A stretch of DNA of 64,000 nucleotides from assembly GCF_051020955.1 (NCBI RefSeq), contig NW_027476332.1, positions 186,001-250,000 on the forward strand, read 5' to 3'. Of the stretch, positions 49,756-61,888 are shown piece after piece (position 1 is the stretch's first letter; every line of letters begins with the position of its first letter). The position numbers were made by a program, and so were the translations under genes. The notes beneath the pieces are model-generated. The model was not told where the DNA came from and did no database searches. It saw nothing but the letters and a program-made list of their open reading frames with translations. Source of the DNA: Megalopta genalis (Eukaryota; Arthropoda; Insecta; Hymenoptera; Halictidae).

Positions 49756-52700
49756 TGATTTGAAGCTAAATCAAGTTTATCGCATGGATTTTGAAGCTAA
49801 CTCGTTTGATCGTCTGCATTTGAAGCTATATCACTTATATCCCAAGTGTTTGAAGCTAAATTATTTGTTCAGCATGGATTTGAAGGTAAAGCTTCTACAT
49901 ATTGATTTGAAGCTAAATCATGAGTTTCGCATGGATTAGAAGCTAACTCGTTTGTTTCGCCTGCATTTGGAGCTACATCATTTATATCGCAAGTACTTCA
50001 AGCTAAATCATTTGTGTTGCATGGATTTGAAGCTAATCCTTCTACTTCGCATTGATTTCAAGCTAAATCAAGTTTATCGCATGGATTTTGAGGCTAACTC
50101 GTTTGATCGTCTGCATTTGAAGCTATATCACTTATATCCCAAGTGTTTGAAGCTAAATTATTTGTTAAGCATGGATTTGAAGGTAAAACTCTACATCGCA
50201 TTGATTTTAAGCTAAATCATGAGTTTCGCATGGATTAGAAGCTAACTCGTTTGTTTCGCCTACATTTGAAGCTATATCATTAACATCGCAAGTATTTGAA
50301 GCTAAATCATTTGTGTTACATGGATTTGAAGCTCATCCTTCTACTTCGCATTGATTTGAAGCTAAATCAAGTTTATCGCATGGATTTTGAAGCTAACTCG
50401 TTTGATCGTCTGCATTTGAAGCTATATCACGTATATCCCAAGTGTTTGAAACTAAATCATTTGTTGTGCATGGATTTGAAGGTAAACCTTCTACATCGCA
50501 TTGATTTGAAGCTAAATCATGAGTTTCGCATGGATTAAAAGATAACTCGTTTGTTAGGCCTGCATTTGAAGCTATATCATTTATATCGCAAGTATTTGAA
50601 GCTAAATCATTTATGTTACATGGATTTGAAGCTCATCCTTCTACTTCGCATTGATTTGAAGCTAAATCAAGTTTATCGCATGGATTTTGAAGCTAACTCG
50701 TTTGATCGTCTGCATTTGAAGCTATATCACTTATATCCCAAGTATTCGAAGCTAAATTATTTGTTAAGCATGGATTTGAAGGTAAACCTTCTACATCGCA
50801 TTGATTTGAAGCTAAATCATGAGTTTCGCATGGAATAGAAGCTAACACGTTTGTTTCGCCTGCATTTGAAGCTATATCATTTATATCGCAAGTATTTGAA
50901 GCTAAATTATTTGTGTTGCATGGATTTGAAGCTCATCCTTCTACTTCGCATTGATTTGAAGCTAAATCAAGTTTATCGCATGGATTTTGAGGCTAACTCG
51001 TTTGATCGTCTGCATTTCAAGCTATATCACTTATATCCCAAGTGTTTGAAGCTAAATTATTTGTTAAGCATGGATTTGAAGGTAAACCTTCTACATCGCA
51101 TTGATTTGAAGCTAAATCATGAGTTTCGCATGGATTAGAAGCTAACTCGGTTGTTTCGCCTACATTTGAAGCTATATCATTTATATCGCAAGTATTTGAA
51201 GCTAAATCATTTATGTTACATGGATTTGAAGCTCATCCTTCTACTTCGCATTGATTTGAAGCTAAATCAAGTTTATCGCATGGATTTTGAAGCTAACTCG
51301 TTTGATCGTCTGCATTTGAAGCTATATCACTTATATCCCAAGTGTTCGAAGCTAAATTATTTGTTAAGCATGGGTTTGAAGGTAAACCTTCTACATCGCA
51401 TTGATTTGGAGCTAAATCAAGTTTATCGCATGGATTTTGAAGCTAACTCGTTTGATCGTATGCATTTGAAGCTTTATCACTTATATCCCAAGTGTTTGAA
51501 GCTAAATCATTTGTTGCGCATGGATTTGAAGGTAAAACTTCTACATCGCATTGATTTGAAGCTATATCATGAGTTTCGCATGGATTAGAAGCTAACTCGT
51601 TTGTTTCGCCTGCATTTGAAGCTATATCATTTATATCGCAAGGACTTGAAGCTAAATCATTTGTGTTGCATGGATTTGAAGCTAATCCTTCTACTTCGCA
51701 TTGATTTGAAGCTAAATCAGGTTTATCGCATGGATTTTGAAGCTAACTCGTTTGATCGTCTGCATTTGAAGCTATATCACTTATATCCCAAGTGTTTGAA
51801 GCTAAATCATTTGTTGCGCATGGATTTGAAGGTGAACCTTCTACATCGCATTGATTTGAATCTAAATCATGAGTTTCGCATGGATTAGAAGCTAACTCGT
51901 TTGTTTCGCCTGCATTTGAAGCTATATCATTTATATCGCAAGTATTTGAAGCTAAATCATTTGTGTTGCATGGATTTTAAGCTAATCCTTCTACTTCGCA
52001 TTGATTTGAAGCTAAATCAAGTTTATCGCATGGATTTTGAAGCTAACTCGTTTGATCGTCTGCATTTGAAGCTATATCACTTATATCCCAAGTGTTTGAA
52101 GCTAAATTATTTGTTAAGCATGAATTTGAAGGTAAACCTTCTACATCACATTGATTTGAAGCTAAATCATGAGTTTCGCATGGATTAGAAGCTAACTCGT
52201 TTGATTCGCCTGCATTTGAAGCTATATCACTTATATCGCAAGTATCTGATGCTAAATCATTTGTTTCGCATGGACTTGAAGCTAACTCGTTTGATCGTCT
52301 GCATTTGAAGCTATATCACTTATATCCCAAGTGTTTGAAGCTAAATCATTTGTTGCGCATGGATTTGAAGGTGAACCTTCTACATCGCATTGATTTGAAG
52401 CTAAATCATGAGTTTCGCATCGATTAGAAGCTAACTCGTTTGCTTCGCCTGCATTTGAAGCTATATCATTTATATCGCAAGTATTTGAAGCTAAATCATT
52501 TGTGTTGCATGGATTTTAAGCTAATCCTTCTACTTCGCATTGATTTGAAGCTAAATCAAGTTTATCGCATGGATTTTGAAGCTAACTCGTTTGATCGTCT
52601 GCATTTGAAGCTATATCACTTATATCCCAAGTGTTTGAAGCTAAATTATTTGTTCAGCATGGATTTGAAGGTAAAGCTTCTACATATTGATTTGAAGCTA

Positions 52701-53436
52701 AATCATGAGTTTCGCATGGATTAGAAGCTAACTCGTTTGTTTCGCCTGCATTTGAAGCTATATCACTTATATCGCAAGTACTTCAAGCTAAATCATTTGT
52801 GTTGCATGGATTTGAAGCTAATCCTTCTACTTCGCATTGATTTCAAGCTAAATCAAGTTTATCGCATGGATTTTGAGGCTAACTCGTTTGATCGTCGGCA
52901 TTTGAAGCTATATCACTTATATCCCAAGTGTTTGAAGCTAAATTATTTTTTAAGCATGGATTTGAAGGTAAAACTCTACATCGCATTGATTTTAAGCTAA
53001 ATCATGAGTTTCGCATGGATTAGAAGCTAACTCGTTTGTTTCGCCTACATTTGAAGCTATATCATTAACATCGCAAGTATTTGAAGCTAAATCATTTGTG
53101 TTGCATGGATTTGAAGCTAATCCTTCTACTTCGCATTGATTTGAAGCTAAATCAAGTTTATCGCATGTAATTTGAAGCTAAGTCGTTTGATCGTCTGCAT
53201 TTAAAGCTATATCACTTATATCCCAAGTGTTTGAAGCTAAATTATTTGTTAAGCATGGAGTTGAAGGAAAACCTTCTACATCGCATTGATTTGAAGCTAA
53301 ATCATGAGTTTCGCATGGATTATAAGCTAACTCGTTTGCTTCTCCTGCATTTGAAGCTATATCACTTATATCGCAAGTATCTGATGCTAAATCATTTGTT
53401 TCGCATGGATTTGAAGCTAAACCTTCTACATCGCAT
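49756..53436. repeat. 3,681-bp tandem triplication, copy 2
   Basis: I saw no difference from copy 1 in the diagnostic variants or open stretches compared by eye, so the duplication looks very recent. An exact alignment would be needed to count substitutions. Confidence 0.92.
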
Positions 53437-56400
53437 TGATTTGAAGCTAAATCAAGTTTATCGCATGGATTTTGAAGCTAACTCGTTTGATCGTCTGCAT
53501 TTGAAGCTATATCACTTATATCCCAAGTGTTTGAAGCTAAATTATTTGTTCAGCATGGATTTGAAGGTAAAGCTTCTACATATTGATTTGAAGCTAAATC
53601 ATGAGTTTCGCATGGATTAGAAGCTAACTCGTTTGTTTCGCCTGCATTTGGAGCTACATCATTTATATCGCAAGTACTTCAAGCTAAATCATTTGTGTTG
53701 CATGGATTTGAAGCTAATCCTTCTACTTCGCATTGATTTCAAGCTAAATCAAGTTTATCGCATGGATTTTGAGGCTAACTCGTTTGATCGTCTGCATTTG
53801 AAGCTATATCACTTATATCCCAAGTGTTTGAAGCTAAATTATTTGTTAAGCATGGATTTGAAGGTAAAACTCTACATCGCATTGATTTTAAGCTAAATCA
53901 TGAGTTTCGCATGGATTAGAAGCTAACTCGTTTGTTTCGCCTACATTTGAAGCTATATCATTAACATCGCAAGTATTTGAAGCTAAATCATTTGTGTTAC
54001 ATGGATTTGAAGCTCATCCTTCTACTTCGCATTGATTTGAAGCTAAATCAAGTTTATCGCATGGATTTTGAAGCTAACTCGTTTGATCGTCTGCATTTGA
54101 AGCTATATCACGTATATCCCAAGTGTTTGAAACTAAATCATTTGTTGTGCATGGATTTGAAGGTAAACCTTCTACATCGCATTGATTTGAAGCTAAATCA
54201 TGAGTTTCGCATGGATTAAAAGATAACTCGTTTGTTAGGCCTGCATTTGAAGCTATATCATTTATATCGCAAGTATTTGAAGCTAAATCATTTATGTTAC
54301 ATGGATTTGAAGCTCATCCTTCTACTTCGCATTGATTTGAAGCTAAATCAAGTTTATCGCATGGATTTTGAAGCTAACTCGTTTGATCGTCTGCATTTGA
54401 AGCTATATCACTTATATCCCAAGTATTCGAAGCTAAATTATTTGTTAAGCATGGATTTGAAGGTAAACCTTCTACATCGCATTGATTTGAAGCTAAATCA
54501 TGAGTTTCGCATGGAATAGAAGCTAACACGTTTGTTTCGCCTGCATTTGAAGCTATATCATTTATATCGCAAGTATTTGAAGCTAAATTATTTGTGTTGC
54601 ATGGATTTGAAGCTCATCCTTCTACTTCGCATTGATTTGAAGCTAAATCAAGTTTATCGCATGGATTTTGAGGCTAACTCGTTTGATCGTCTGCATTTCA
54701 AGCTATATCACTTATATCCCAAGTGTTTGAAGCTAAATTATTTGTTAAGCATGGATTTGAAGGTAAACCTTCTACATCGCATTGATTTGAAGCTAAATCA
54801 TGAGTTTCGCATGGATTAGAAGCTAACTCGGTTGTTTCGCCTACATTTGAAGCTATATCATTTATATCGCAAGTATTTGAAGCTAAATCATTTATGTTAC
54901 ATGGATTTGAAGCTCATCCTTCTACTTCGCATTGATTTGAAGCTAAATCAAGTTTATCGCATGGATTTTGAAGCTAACTCGTTTGATCGTCTGCATTTGA
55001 AGCTATATCACTTATATCCCAAGTGTTCGAAGCTAAATTATTTGTTAAGCATGGGTTTGAAGGTAAACCTTCTACATCGCATTGATTTGGAGCTAAATCA
55101 AGTTTATCGCATGGATTTTGAAGCTAACTCGTTTGATCGTATGCATTTGAAGCTTTATCACTTATATCCCAAGTGTTTGAAGCTAAATCATTTGTTGCGC
55201 ATGGATTTGAAGGTAAAACTTCTACATCGCATTGATTTGAAGCTATATCATGAGTTTCGCATGGATTAGAAGCTAACTCGTTTGATTCGCCTGCATTTGA
55301 AGCTATATCACTTATATCGCAAGTATCTGATGCTAAATCATTTGTTTCGCATGGACTTGAAGCTAACTCGTTTGATCGTCTGCATTTGAAGCTATATCAC
55401 TTATATCCCAAGTGTTTGAAGCTAAATCATTTGTTGCGCATGGATTTGAAGGTGAACCTTCTACATCGCATTGATTTGAAGCTAAATCATGAGTTTCGCA
55501 TCGATTAGAAGCTAACTCGTTTGCTTCGCCTGCATTTGAAGCTATATCATTTATATCGCAAGTATTTGAAGCTAAATCATTTGTGTTGCATGGATTTTAA
55601 GCTAATCCTTCTACTTCGCATTGATTTGAAGCTAAATCAAGTTTATCGCATGGATTTTGAAGCTAACTCGTTTGATCGTCTGCATTTGAAGCTATATCAC
55701 TTATATCCCAAGTGTTTGAAGCTAAATTATTTGTTCAGCATGGATTTGAAGGTAAAGCTTCTACATATTGATTTGAAGCTAAATCATGAGTTTCGCATGG
55801 ATTAGAAGCTAACTCGTTTGTTTCGCCTGCATTTGAAGCTATATCACTTATATCGCAAGTACTTCAAGCTAAATCATTTGTGTTGCATGGATTTGAAGCT
55901 AATCCTTCTACTTCGCATTGATTTCAAGCTAAATCAAGTTTATCGCATGGATTTTGAGGCTAACTCGTTTGATCGTCGGCATTTGAAGCTATATCACTTA
56001 TATCCCAAGTGTTTGAAGCTAAATTATTTTTTAAGCATGGATTTGAAGGTAAAACTCTACATCGCATTGATTTTAAGCTAAATCATGAGTTTCGCATGGA
56101 TTAGAAGCTAACTCGTTTGTTTCGCCTACATTTGAAGCTATATCATTAACATCGCAAGTATTTGAAGCTAAATCATTTGTGTTGCATGGATTTGAAGCTA
56201 ATCCTTCTACTTCGCATTGATTTGAAGCTAAATCAAGTTTATCGCATGTAATTTGAAGCTAAGTCGTTTGATCGTCTGCATTTAAAGCTATATCACTTAT
56301 ATCCCAAGTGTTTGAAGCTAAATTATTTGTTAAGCATGGAGTTGAAGGAAAACCTTCTACATCGCATTGATTTGAAGCTAAATCATGAGTTTCGCATGGA

Positions 56401-56520
56401 TTATAAGCTAACTCGTTTGCTTCTCCTGCATTTGAAGCTATATCACTTATATCGCAAGTATCTGATGCTAAATCATTTGTTTCGCATGGATTTGAAGCTA
56501 AACCTTCTACATCGCATTGA
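53437..56520. repeat. 3,681-bp tandem triplication, copy 3 with a 600-bp internal deletion
   Basis: It follows copy 2 at offset 3,681 until about 55,270. It then matches at offset 3,081, so exactly two 300-bp HOR units (those at about 51,600-52,200 in copy 2) are missing. It ends where GATTTTCAGCTAAATC near 56,520 replaces GATTTGAAGCTAAATC. That base is the same unit boundary as the copy 1/copy 2 and copy 2/copy 3 junctions. Confidence 0.92.
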
Positions 56521-57555
56521 TTTTCAGCTAAATCAAGTGCTTGGCATGGATTTGAAGATAACTCGTTTGTTTCTTCTGCATTTGAAGCTATATCACTTAT
56601 ATCGCAAGTGTCTGAAGCTAAATCACTTGTTTCGCGTGGACTTGAAGCTAACTCGTTTGTTTCGCCTACATTTGAAGCTATATCATTTACATCGCAAGTA
56701 TTTGAAGCTAAATCATTTGTGTTGCATGGATTTGAAGCTGATCCTTCTACTTCGCATTGATTTCAAGCTAAATCAAGTTTATCGCATGGATTTTGAGGCT
56801 AACTCGTTTGATCGTCTGCATTTGAAGCTATATCACTTATATCCCAAGTGTTTGAAGCCAAATTATTTGTTAAGCATGGATTTGAAGGTAAAACTCTACA
56901 TCGCATTGATTTTAAGCTAAATCATGAGTTTCGCATGGATTAGAAGCTAACTCGTTTGTTTCGCCTACATTTGAAGCTATATCATTAACATCGCAAGTAT
57001 TTGAAGCTAAATCATTTGTGTTACATGGATTTGAAGCTCATCCTTCTACTTCGCATTGATTTGAAGCTAAATCAAGTTTATCACATGGATTTTGAAGCTA
57101 ACTCGTTTGATCGTCTGCATTTGAAGCTATATCACTTATATCCCAAGTTTCTGAAGCTTAATTATTTGTTAAGCATGGATTTGAAGGTAAACCTTCTACA
57201 TCGCATTGATTTGAAGCTAAATCATGAGTTTCGCATGGATTAGAAGCTGACTCGTTTGTTTCGCCTACATTTGAAGCTATATCATTTATTTCGCAAGTAT
57301 TTGAAGCTAAATCATTTGTGTTACATGGATTTGAAGCTCATCCTTCTACTTCGCATTGATTTGAAGCTAAATCAAGTTTATCGCATGGATTTTGAAGCTA
57401 ACTCGTTTGATCGTCTGCATTTGAAGCTATATCACGTATATCCCAAGTGTTTGAAGCTAAATCATTTGTTGTGCATGGATTTGAAGGTAAACCTTCTACA
57501 TCGCATTGATTTGAAGCTAAATCATGAGTTTCGCATGGATTAAAAGATAACTCGT

Positions 57556-58563
57556 TTGTTAGGCCTGCATTTGAAGCTATATCATTTATATCGCAAGTAT
57601 TTGAAGCTAAATCATTTGTGTTGCATGGATTTGAAGCTAATCCTTCTACTTCGCATTGATTTGAAGCTAAATCAAGTTTATCGCATGGATTTTGAAGCTA
57701 ACTCGTTTGATCGTCTGCATTTGAAGCTATATCACGTATATCCCAAGTGTTTGAAGTTAAATCATTTGTTAAGCATGGATTTGAAGTTAAACCATCTACA
57801 TCGCATTGATTTCAAGCTAAATCAAGTTTATCGCATGGGTTTTGAAGCTAACTCGTTTGATCGTCTGCATTTGAAGCCATATCACTTATATCCCAAGTGT
57901 TTGAAGCTAAATCATTTTTTAAGCATGGATTTGAAGGTAAACCTTCTAAATCGCATTGATTTGAAGCTAAATCATGTGTTTCGCATAGATATGAAGCTAA
58001 CTCGTTTGTTTCGTCTGCATTTGAATCTGTATCATTTATACCGCAAGTATCTGAAACTAAATCGTTTGTTTCGCATGGATTTGAAGCTAATCCTTCAACT
58101 TCGCATTGATTTGATGCTAAATCAAGTTTATCGCATGGATTTTGAAGCTAACTCGTTTGATCGTCTGCATTTGAAGCTATATCACTTATATCCCAAGTGT
58201 TTGAAGCTAAATTATTTGTTAAGCATGGATTTGAAGGTAAACCTTCTACATCGCATTGATTTGAAGCTAAATCATGAGTTTCGCATGGATTATAAGCTAA
58301 CTCGTTTGTTTCTCCTGCATTTGAAGCTATATCACTTATATCGCAAGTATCTGATGCTAAATCATTTGTTTCGCATGGATTTGAAGCTAAACCTTCTACA
58401 TCGCATTGATTTTCAGCTAAATCAAGTGCTTGGCATGGATTTGAAGATAACTCGTTTGTTTCTTCTGCATTTGAAGCTATATCACTTATATCGCAAGTGT
58501 CTGAAGCTAAATCGCTTGTTTCGCGTGGACTTGAAGCTAACTCGTTTGATCGTCTGCATTTGA
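57556..58563 (+). other. Longest open stretch in the window (335 codons); probably not a gene
   Basis: It is open because the two D-type monomers that usually carry GATTAG are altered here. One reads GATATGAAG (near 57,989) and one reads GATTATAAG (near 58,289). It starts only at a TTG inside a monomer and consists wholly of Leu/Lys/His/Arg decapeptides. No unique flank, ribosome-binding site or promoter is seen. It shows how easily long frames appear when the repeat period is a multiple of three. Confidence 0.15.
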
Positions 58564-60392
58564 AGCTATGTCACGTATATCCCAAGTGTTTGAAGCTAAA
58601 TCATTTGTTAAGCATGGATTTGAAGGTAAAACTTCTACATCGCATTGATTTGAAGCTGAATCATGAGTTTCGCATGGATTACAAGCTAACACGTTTGTTT
58701 CGCCTGCATTTGAAGCTATATCACGTATATCCAAAGTGTTTGAAGCTAAATCATTTGTTAATCATGGATTTGAAGATAAACCTTCTACATCGCATTGATT
58801 TGAAGCTAAATCATGAGTTTCGCATGGATTAGAAGCTAACTCGTTTGTTTCGCCTACATTTGAAGCTATATCATTTACATCGCAAGTATTTGAAGCTAAA
58901 TCATTTGTGTTGCATGGATTTGAAGCTGATCCTTCTACTTCGCATTGATTTCAAGCTAAATCAAGTTTATCGCATGGATTTTGAGGCTAACTCGTTTGAT
59001 CGTCTGCATTTGAAGCTATATCACTTATATCCCAAGTGTTTGAAGCTAAATTATTTGTTAAGCATGGATTTGAAGGTAAAACTCTACATCGCATTGATTT
59101 TAAGCTAAATCATGTGTTTCGCATGGATTAGAAGCTAACTCGTTTGTTTCGCCTACATTTGAAGCTATATCATTAACATCTCAAGTATTTGAAGCTAAAT
59201 CATTTGTGTTACATGGATTTGAAGCTCATCCTTCTACTTCGCATTGATTTGAAGCTAAATCAAGTTTATCGCATGGATTTTGAGGCTAACTCGTTTGATC
59301 GTCTGCATTTGAAGCTATATCACTTATATCGCAAGTATCTGATGCTAAATCATTTGTTTCGCATGGATTTGAAGCTTAACCTTCTACATCGCATTGATTT
59401 TCAGCTAAATCATGAGTTTCTCATGGATAAGAAGCTAATTCGTTTTTTCGCCTGCATTTGAAGCTATATCACTTATATCGCAAGTATCTGATGCTAAATC
59501 ATTTGTTTCGCATGGATTTGAAGCTAAACCTTCTACATCGCATTGATTTTCAGCTAAATCAAGTGCTTGGCATGGATTTGAAGATAACTCGTTTGTTTCT
59601 TCTGCATTTGAAGCTATATCACTTATATCGCAAGTGTCTGAAGCTAAATCACTTGTTTCGCGTGGACTTGAAGCTAACTCGTTTGATCGTCTGCATTTGA
59701 AACTATATCACTTATATCCCAAGTGTCTGAAGCTCAATCATTTGTCGTGCATGGATTTGAAGGTAAACCTTCTACATCGCATTGATTTGAAGCTAAATCA
59801 TGAGTTTCGCATGAATTACAAGCTAACTCGATTGTTTTGCCTGCATTTGAAGCTATATCATTTATATCGCAAGTATTTGAAGCTAAATCATTTGTGTTGC
59901 ATGGATTTGAAGCTAATCCTTCTACTTCGCATTGATTTGAAGCTAAATCAAGTTTATCGCATGGATTTTGAAGCTAACTCTTTTGATCGTCTGCATTTCA
60001 AGCTATATCACTTATATCGCAAGTGTCTAAAGCTAAATTATTTGTTAAGCATGGATTTGAAGGTAAACCTTCTACATCACATTGATTTGAAGTTAAATCA
60101 TGAGATTCGCATGGATTAGAAGCTAACTCGTTTGTTTCGCCTGCATTTGAAGCTATATCATTTATGTCGCAAGTATTTGAAGCTAAAACATTTGTGTTGC
60201 ATGGATTTGAAGCTAATCCTTCTACTTCGCATTGATTTGAAGCTAAATCAAGTTTATCGCATGGATTTTGAAGCTAACTCGTTTGATCGTCTGCATTTCA
60301 AGAAATATCACTTATATCCCAAGTGTTTGAAGCTAAATCATTTGTTAAGCATGGATTTGAAGGTAAACTTTCTACATCGCATTGATTTGAAG

Positions 60393-60752
60393 CTAAATCA
60401 TGTTTTTCGTATAGATATGAAGCTAACTCGTTCGTTCGTCTGCATTTGAAGCTGTATCACTTATACCGCAAGTATCTGAACCTAAATCATTTGTTTCGCA
60501 TGGATTTGACGCTATGCCTTCTACTTCGCATTGATTTGAAGCTAAATCATGTGTTCCCCATGGTTTTGAAGCCAAGCCTTCTACATCGCATCGGTTTGAA
60601 ACTAAATCACGTGTTTCGCTTCGATTGGAAGTTAACACGTTTGTTTCCCATAGATTTGAAGCTAACTCGTTTGTTTCGGCTGCATTTGAAGCTAAATCAT
60701 GTGTTTCGCATGGATTTGAAGCTAAACCTTCTACATCGCATTGATTTCAGCT
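60393..60752. repeat. Diverged 360-bp segment, copy 7 of 8
   Basis: It has the same ends and markers as the region III copies, with private changes such as CTCGTTCGTTCGTC near 60,428 and GATTGGAAGTTAACACG near 60,624. Confidence 0.88.
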
Positions 60753-61528
60753 AAATCAAGTGCTTGGCATGGATTTGAAGATAACTCGTTTGTTTCTTCT
60801 ACATTTGAAGCTATATCGCTTATATCGCAAGTGTCTGAAGCTAAATCACTTGTTTCGCGTGGACTTGATGCTAACTCGTTGATCGTCTGCATTTGAAGCT
60901 ATATCACTTATATCCCAAGTATTTGAAGCTAAATCATTTGTTTTGCATGGATTAGAAGCTAACTAGTTTGTGTCGCCTGCATTTGAAGCTATATCATTTA
61001 TATCGCAAGTATTTGAAGCTAAATTATTTGTGTTGCATGGATTTGAAGCTAATCCTTCTATTTCGCATTGATTTGAAGCTAAATCAAGTGCTTGGCATGG
61101 ATTTGAAGATAACTCGTTTGTTTCTTCTGCATTTGAAGCTATATCACTTATATCGCAAGTGTCTAAAGCTAAATTATTTTTTAAGCATGGATTTGAAGGT
61201 AAACCTTCTACATCGCATTGATTTGAAGTTAAATCATGAGTTTCGCATGGATTAGAAGCTAACTCGTTTGTTTCGCCTGCATTTGAAGCTATATCATTTA
61301 TGTCGCAAGTATTTGAAGCTAAAACATTTGTGTTGCATGGATTTGAAGCTAATCCTTCTACTTCGCATTGATTTGAAGCTAAATAAAGTTTATCGCATGG
61401 ATTTTGAAGCTAACTCGTTTGATCGTCTGCATTTCAAGCTATATCACTTATATCCCAAGTGTTTGATGCTAAATCATTTGTTAAGCATGGATTTGAAGGT
61501 AAACCTTCTACATCGCATTGATTTGAAG

Positions 61529-61888
61529 CTAAATCATGTTTTTCGTATAGATATGAAGCTAACTCGTTTGTTCGTCTGCATTTGAAGCTGTATCACTTAT
61601 ACCGCAAGTATCTGAACCTAAATCATTTGTTTCGCATGGATTTGACGCTATGCCTTCTACTTCGCATTGATTTGAAGCTAAATCATGTGTTCCCCATGGT
61701 TTTGAAGCCAAGCCTTCTACATCGCATCGGTTTGAAACTAAATCACGTGTTTCGCTTCGATTTGAAGTTAACACGTTTGTTTCCCATAGATTTGAAGCTA
61801 ACTCGTTTGTTTCGGCTGCATTTGAAGCTAAATCATGTGTTTCGCATGGATTTGAAGCTAAACCTTCTACATCGCATTGATTTCAGCT
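61529..61888. repeat. Diverged 360-bp segment, copy 8 of 8
   Basis: It sits at +1,136 from copy 7 and lacks that copy's private changes, so it is closer to the region III form. Confidence 0.88.

Larger units (their letters stand above)
33591..59700. repeat. Region IV: most homogeneous 300-bp HOR array
   Basis: Ten-monomer units repeat with few differences. Each has two pentamers, with CATTTGAAGC E-monomers, the GATTTTGAAG/GTTTGATCG D-monomer in one half and the GATTAGAAG D-monomer in the other. On the plus strand the unit is open for 95 codons and then meets TAG, so nearly identical 95-codon open stretches recur every 300 bp. On the minus strand the GATTTTGAAG monomer gives a stop. Large recent tandem duplications dominate from 35 to 56.5 kb. 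No gene is seen. Confidence 0.88.
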
